Positions 39,901 through 43,106 of a stretch of DNA of 43,106 nucleotides are shown piece after piece. Every line of letters begins with the position of its first letter. Positions within the stretch are counted from its first letter, which is position 1. Position numbers and translations under genes: made by a program. Source of the stretch: Paraburkholderia humisilvae (lineage in GTDB: Bacteria; Pseudomonadota; Gammaproteobacteria; Burkholderiales; Burkholderiaceae). The stretch lies in contig NZ_CADIKH010000054.1 in assembly GCF_902859855.1 (NCBI RefSeq), positions 1-43,106 of the forward strand, given 5' to 3'. The notes beneath the pieces were generated by a model. It ran no database searches. It had not been told where the DNA came from and saw nothing but the letters and a program-made list of their open reading frames with translations.

Positions 39901-42788
39901 TGGACCAGCAGGTGAAACTGCGCGGACAGCGTATCGAGCTGGGCGAGATCGAGGCGGTGCTGCGCCAGGGCAGCGGGGTGCGCGAGGCGGCGGTGATCGT
40001 CAAGGGTGAAGGAGCGAAGCAGCGGCTGGCAGCGTACGTGGCGGGCAGCGCGAACGAGCTGGACGTGCCGTCGCTGCAGCGGCGGCTGGAGCAGAAGCTG
40101 CCAGCGTACATGGTGCCCTCGACGCTGACGTGGCTCGAACGTCTGCCGTTGATGCCCAACGGCAAGCTGGACCGCGGGGGATTGCCGCAGCCACAGCAAA
40201 GGGAACGCGAACGGGTTGAACCGTCGAACGAAACCGAGGCACAGCTGCTGTCGATCTGGTCCGCGGTACTGGGGCGCAGCGATCTCGGCGTGACGGACAA
40301 CTTCTTCGAAGCCGGAGGCGATTCGATCCAGAGCCTGCAGATCATCGCGCGGGCACGGGAAGTGGGCCTGAAGCTGACGCCGGCGCAGGTGTTCGAGCAC
40401 CCGACGGTGGCTGGCCAGGCACAACGCGCGCAGCAGCTGGAAGCCGGCTCGGATGAGGCACATGACGATGGTGCGGCACTGCCACTCACGCCGATCCAGC
40501 AGCAGTTCTTTGCACGCTACCCGGAAGGCGAGTCGCACTGGAACCAGGCGGTGCTGCTGAAGGTACGCGGGCCGCTGCAGGTGAAAGCACTTGAGCATGC
40601 AGTGCAGGCGATCGCAGCGCGTCACGATGCATTGCGTTTGCGGTTCATAAAGGAAGCGGACGGCTGGAAGCAGGGGCTGGCAGCGGCAGAAGCAGGCGAA
40701 GCGGAACAACTGGTACGCCACGAATGCCTCACCTCGCTGGAAGAACTGGAAGCCGCGTGCGAGCGCATCCAGTCGAGCCTGGACATTGGGCGAGGTCCGC
40801 TGTGGCGGGTCGGTTACTTCGAGACGGCGCAGGGCGACACACGTCTGCTGGTGGCGATTCACCACCTGTCAGTGGACGGCGTGTCATGGCGGGTCCTGCT
40901 CGACGAGCTGCAGAAAGCGTACGAACAGGCCGCACGCAACGAGCCCGTCACGCTGCCTGCCGCATCGACACCGTGGCGCACATGGGTGCGCGCACTACAT
41001 CGTTACGCGAAATCATCCGCACGCATCGCTGAACTTGCGTGGTGGCAGACCGCGCTCGACGCACCTTCATTGCGCGATGGCCCGCTTTTTCCGCCGCTCA
41101 AGCCGCATGCCGAGGTCCAAAAGACGTTACGCACAAACCTGTCGCCGCAATTGACCGCGACGCTGCTGCGCGAAGCACCGCGCGCTTACCGGATGCGCGT
41201 CGACGAAGTGCTGCTTGCCGCGCTCACGAGTGCGATCGGCACCATCACGGCGCGCGACGAAGTGCTGGTCGAGCTCGAAGCCCACGGCCGCGAGGATGTA
41301 CTCGACAGCGTTGACATGAGCCGCACGGTCGGCTGGTTCACCACGCAATACCCGCTTGCGCTGCCGTGCGCGGCGGAACCTGCGGCACTCTTGCAATGTG
41401 TGCATGCGCGTGTCGCCAGTGTGCCGCAGCGCGGCTTCGGCTGGGGATTGCTCGAACAATGTGCAGATGCTGCGAGCCGTGCAGCGCTCGCGGTGTTGCC
41501 CGTTGCGGAAATCGGCTTCAACTATCTGGGCCGGTTTGACCAGACTTTCAATAACACGAGCCGCTTCGGTTTCACAAACGAATCCTCCGGTGCGGCTATC
41601 GCGTTGCACGCGCGCATGCCAGATCGTGCGCTCGATATCAACAGCTGGATAATTGCGGACTCGCTGGTGATCACGTGGGACTACGCGCCACAGTTCATCC
41701 CGGATGCGCTTGCCGAACGGCTCGCCAGCTCGTTCGAGCGCACGCTTCAGGCGCTGCTTGACCATCTGCGTGACGCCGAGCCGTCAGTAGCCGGGTCCGG
41801 ACAGGCTGACGGCACCGTGCGGCTCGCGCCGGTGCCGGCCGCGCTCGAAGCGCTCGCTCGTGACGACACGGTCGCGGCCAGTTGGGTGTCGCGGGCGTCT
41901 TTCGAAGCGAGCTTGCCGGTGCCGTCATGCGAAGCACTTTCGAATTGGCTCTCGCGGCGCCACAGCGTCCCAGCCGATGCAGACAAGTCGAGCGAGCGTT
42001 ATGGCACGCCGACCACGCATGCCTTACACAATGCTCACAGCTCACACGACCCACTCACCACGCCCTCACGCGAAACGCTGCTATTGCCCGCCATCCCGCT
42101 GAACGCGCTCGATGCGCCCGCCACGCTGTTCTGCCTGCACCCCGGCTACGGCATGGTCGGTGAGTACCGCACGCTCGCTCAGGCGCTGAACGGCCGCATC
42201 ACGCTTATTGCGCTACAGGCGCCCGCCCTGCGCGGCGCACCGTGGCGCGGCGCGACCTTCGAAGCGCTCGCCGCGCACTACGCCGCGTGCATCGCGGCAT
42301 GGCAGCCGTCTCAGGGCTACGCGTTGCTCGGCTGGTCGTTCGGCGGGAGGCTGGCGATCGCGATCGCCGAATTGCTGGAGCGACGCGGCGAACACGTGTC
42401 GTTCGTCGGCATGGTCGATACCGCCACGCATCGCGACGAGGGCCCCGAGCCTCGCCGCAGCAACGATGAGGCTGCTGCACTCGATCCAGCGTTGTTCGCG
42501 CGCGCCGAGCCATCGCTGCTCGGCGCTGCGTTCGACGTCGACGCATTGCATGTCGAACTGATGGTGCACCACGCTCTGCCGCGCATCGCCTCCGATCTGC
42601 ATCTGTGGCGCGCGTTGCGCAACACAGCGGACCCACGTCGGCACATGACATGGGCGCCGCACACCGCCGGCCGGCTGCATGGCTACGACCTCGACGCGAC
42701 GCACACCAGCATCGTGCATCACCCGGCACTGGCCGCCGAACTGGTTAAGCTGCTGGCGCCAGGACACGAAGACCCCCGCATCGCCTGA
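36933..42788 (+). CDS. NRPS3: terminal module C-A-PCP-E-TE
   Basis: A 1951-residue terminal synthetase. The first ~85 residues are Ala/Thr/Ser-rich and low in complexity. Then come a C-domain (~139-570; PLAPAQERLWF, HHIVSDG with His265-His266), A6 (~590-1085), PCP6 (Ser1131 in GGDSIQ), an epimerisation domain (~1180-1615; HHLSVDGVSWR with His1310-His1311, FNYLGRF) and a type I thioesterase (~1705-1951). The TE has Ser1802 in GWSFGG, LHPGYG near its start and a C-terminal HTSIVHHP His. The A6 pocket code is DVHATGLVAK, the same as A4 of NRPS2, because the two share a 2460-base repeat. The TE should release the product, by hydrolysis or by cyclisation onto a Thr hydroxyl. The native start is uncertain: the ribosome site before 36933 is weak. 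Confidence 0.92.
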   Translation: MRIDDRLASASQEEANGTAAADSGEVAVPAFVTATVSEAASAVETSTPRMAAATSSMEATARSGSPRSVEFPVAPHGAAGTTQPAIDNAAAQHALAIARKYAALPAERRQRFRDKARDQGIDPARLPIVPLLQEGAHTYPLAPAQERLWFLWKLAPHNPAYHLARAMRVTGQLHVRALRSALDALVARHGALRACFVETRGVPVQRIAEEARYAWRERSLDDAARLRDTLRSTAREPFDLERGPLLRVELISLGAQLHVLQLVTHHIVSDGWSQALLLRELATLYRAALAGEGARPADALLPLELHFGDVAAWQAEWFDAVADDDLAYWRARLGVARPALELPLDRPRGAVRGIEGGRCQRDIGAALAARLREFARAQRTTLFTVLLGVHAALLYRYGGQTTVRIGVPSAGRQRRETEALIGYFANTLVLEADVDGALRFDALLAGLHQRVLEAHAHQAVPFGRVLDTLEVERDLGRSPLFQVMFNLEHATRAADVTMPGLIVEAEEGGTQTARFDLVLNVVDDGRGLRLMFNHAKDVFNTATVERIAAQYESLLRQLAEDGRKRVGELVLAGREGQVAREYGFASLGAGLVEQAWRTPEATALRCEDESLSYAQLDAWATVLAARLVSHGVCAERRVGLCVRRGPAMIAALLGVIRSGGAFVPLDPSYPAARLTQMIEDAGIVQVLADAQSADGLSDVLAGCEVIDVNGAQQPHDARCAPGDTRFSPAPLHPDQLAYVLYTSGSTGKPKGVAVSHGALWTHLQDFLTTYGISAADTVLHSSTINFDVALHETLPALLTGATVEMRGEAPWDLQSLSERLVSRRVTFARIPTALWQQWQRHAPPRSALALRQVTVGGEALPGDALAHWRAGALSDIALDNLYGPTETTVAALYRRTGAQDVHEVTVPIGVPYPGRSARVLDAFGDEAPAGGVGELCIGGPTVARGYLGRAGLTAERFVPDPQGGPGARQYRSGDLCRMREDGTVEFLGRLDQQVKLRGQRIELGEIEAVLRQGSGVREAAVIVKGEGAKQRLAAYVAGSANELDVPSLQRRLEQKLPAYMVPSTLTWLERLPLMPNGKLDRGGLPQPQQRERERVEPSNETEAQLLSIWSAVLGRSDLGVTDNFFEAGGDSIQSLQIIARAREVGLKLTPAQVFEHPTVAGQAQRAQQLEAGSDEAHDDGAALPLTPIQQQFFARYPEGESHWNQAVLLKVRGPLQVKALEHAVQAIAARHDALRLRFIKEADGWKQGLAAAEAGEAEQLVRHECLTSLEELEAACERIQSSLDIGRGPLWRVGYFETAQGDTRLLVAIHHLSVDGVSWRVLLDELQKAYEQAARNEPVTLPAASTPWRTWVRALHRYAKSSARIAELAWWQTALDAPSLRDGPLFPPLKPHAEVQKTLRTNLSPQLTATLLREAPRAYRMRVDEVLLAALTSAIGTITARDEVLVELEAHGREDVLDSVDMSRTVGWFTTQYPLALPCAAEPAALLQCVHARVASVPQRGFGWGLLEQCADAASRAALAVLPVAEIGFNYLGRFDQTFNNTSRFGFTNESSGAAIALHARMPDRALDINSWIIADSLVITWDYAPQFIPDALAERLASSFERTLQALLDHLRDAEPSVAGSGQADGTVRLAPVPAALEALARDDTVAASWVSRASFEASLPVPSCEALSNWLSRRHSVPADADKSSERYGTPTTHALHNAHSSHDPLTTPSRETLLLPAIPLNALDAPATLFCLHPGYGMVGEYRTLAQALNGRITLIALQAPALRGAPWRGATFEALAAHYAACIAAWQPSQGYALLGWSFGGRLAIAIAELLERRGEHVSFVGMVDTATHRDEGPEPRRSNDEAAALDPALFARAEPSLLGAAFDVDALHVELMVHHALPRIASDLHLWRALRNTADPRRHMTWAPHTAGRLHGYDLDATHTSIVHHPALAAELVKLLAPGHEDPRIA
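37340..42785 (+). other. Module 6: C - A(X, proposed graminine) - PCP - E - TE
   Basis: An LCL-type C-domain follows the Gly module. A, PCP and the first part of E are copies of module 4. The second half of E (from ~41016) is different but keeps FNYLGRF. E directly precedes TE, so the last residue may be D when released. Confidence 0.83.
38556..41015 (+). repeat. 2460-bp perfect repeat, copy 2 (NRPS3 module 6)
   Basis: Second copy of 30226-32685. The C-domain upstream (LCL versus DCL type) and the rest of the E-domain downstream differ clearly, so only the A-PCP-E(N) block was exchanged or duplicated. Confidence 0.9.
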
Positions 42789-42801
42789 CACATAGGGTTA
42801 G

Positions 42802-42848
42802 CCGCCACGCTGAGCCGCGGCAAAACTTCTCGCGGCGCAGCGTGGCGG
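42802..42848 (+). terminator. Strong stem-loop after the last NRPS gene
   Basis: CCGCCACGCTG (42802-42812) pairs perfectly with CAGCGTGGCGG (42838-42848). After one A/G mismatch, GCCGCG (42814-42819) pairs with CGCGGC (42831-42836), leaving an 11-base loop. It lies 13 bases after the NRPS3 stop. There is no real T-tract, so it may act as a Rho-dependent end or mRNA 3' stabiliser. Confidence 0.6.
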
Positions 42849-43041
42849 TGCGGTTTCCGATCTGCTCAGCATTAAGAACACACAAATGAGTGGGTAGCCC
42901 CACTGCCTCTCGGCAGCGGAGCCCCCGAAGGTAGGGTCGAGAACTGGCGCGCGCACGGTAGGCTCCGGTGGTCTCTCCACCGCTTTCGCGGTTGGACCTC
43001 AGTCCGGCTGCCATGGTCACGTTTCCAGCTCCCGCCACGTC
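42849..43041. other. Non-coding right border
   Basis: No credible gene is seen between the terminator-like stem-loop and the intron-like hairpin. A minus-strand open frame (42745-43089) reads through the hairpin, the stem-loop and the NRPS3 end and looks like translated structural RNA. If the hairpin is a true domain V, the intron's domain VI and 3' splice site should lie in the first ~60 bases left of it. Confidence 0.4.
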
Positions 43042-43074
43042 AAACCGGGCGTGCGGTTTTCCCGCACCCGGCTT
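43042..43074 (-). ncRNA. Group II intron domain V-like hairpin
   Basis: Read on the minus strand, the stretch starts AAGCCGGGTGCGG, has a GAAAA loop and ends CCGCACGCCCGGTTT. A lower 8-bp stem (with one G-U pair), a 2-base CG bulge on the 3' side, a 5-bp upper stem and an AGC triad at the base are the layout of bacterial group II intron domain V. The 5-base loop and 33-base length deviate slightly from the usual 34. No reverse transcriptase lies in the window; it would be beyond the right edge. Probably the 3' part or a remnant of an intron. Confidence 0.45.
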
Positions 43075-43106
43075 TCCTGTCTGCTTCATGTCAAGGTTTA
43101 TTGGGC

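Overview
The window is high-GC, Burkholderiaceae-like DNA (Burkholderia / Paraburkholderia / Caballeronia / Trinickia group, judged from codon use, IS types and gene content). About 33 kb of it is one plus-strand non-ribosomal peptide synthetase (NRPS) locus, 9364-42788. My reading is a gramibactin-type lipopeptide siderophore cluster that makes C-diazeniumdiolate (graminine) iron ligands.

Left flank, 1-9363. This is a worn mobile-DNA region. An intact IS6-family element (559-1397) and a decayed relative (7606-8438), in the same orientation, bracket a Tat-exported multicopper oxidase, a multiply frameshifted chromate-transporter (chrA) pseudogene abutting an IS110 transposase stub, and a penicillin-acylase/PvdQ-type Ntn-hydrolase lipoprotein. 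A tyrosine-recombinase remnant follows the second IS. An AT-richer intergenic stretch (about 8863-9363) then leads into the cluster and probably holds its promoter.

Tailoring and transport, 9364-16595. In order: MbtH-like protein, type II thioesterase, SyrP/TauD-type Fe(II)/2-oxoglutarate dioxygenase (Asp beta-hydroxylation), a SznF-like cupin protein (GrbD-like), a YqcI/YcgG family protein (GrbE/DcsA-like, predicted arginine N-hydroxylase), a PvdE/SyrD-like cyclic-peptide exporter, and a truncated FhuC/FepC-like import ATPase. The last two biosynthetic genes are the pair I associate from the literature with turning arginine into graminine.

Assembly line, 16689-42788. NRPS1: fatty-acyl-AMP ligase - carrier - C. 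NRPS2: A(Asp)-PCP / C-A(Thr)-PCP / C-A(Thr)-PCP / C-A(X)-PCP-E / C-A(Gly)-PCP. NRPS3: C-A(X)-PCP-E-TE. Pocket residues read by eye give Asp = DLTKVGHVGK, Thr = DFWNIGMVHK (twice), Gly = DILQFGLIWK and an uncommon code DVHATGLVAK (twice), which I assign to graminine by context. Predicted product: fatty acyl-(beta-OH)Asp-Thr-Thr-Gra-Gly-Gra, released by the TE, probably as a Thr-linked macrolactone. From memory this agrees with gramibactin's composition.

Two pairs of apparently perfect repeats lie inside the NRPS genes: 1113 bp covering most of both Thr A-domains, and 2460 bp covering A-PCP and part of E of both X modules. They imply recent gene conversion/duplication or an assembly effect. A strong stem-loop follows the last gene. 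The right edge carries a hairpin resembling group II intron domain V on the minus strand. No TonB receptor, periplasmic binding protein, permease, sigma factor or regulator for this siderophore lies in the window.
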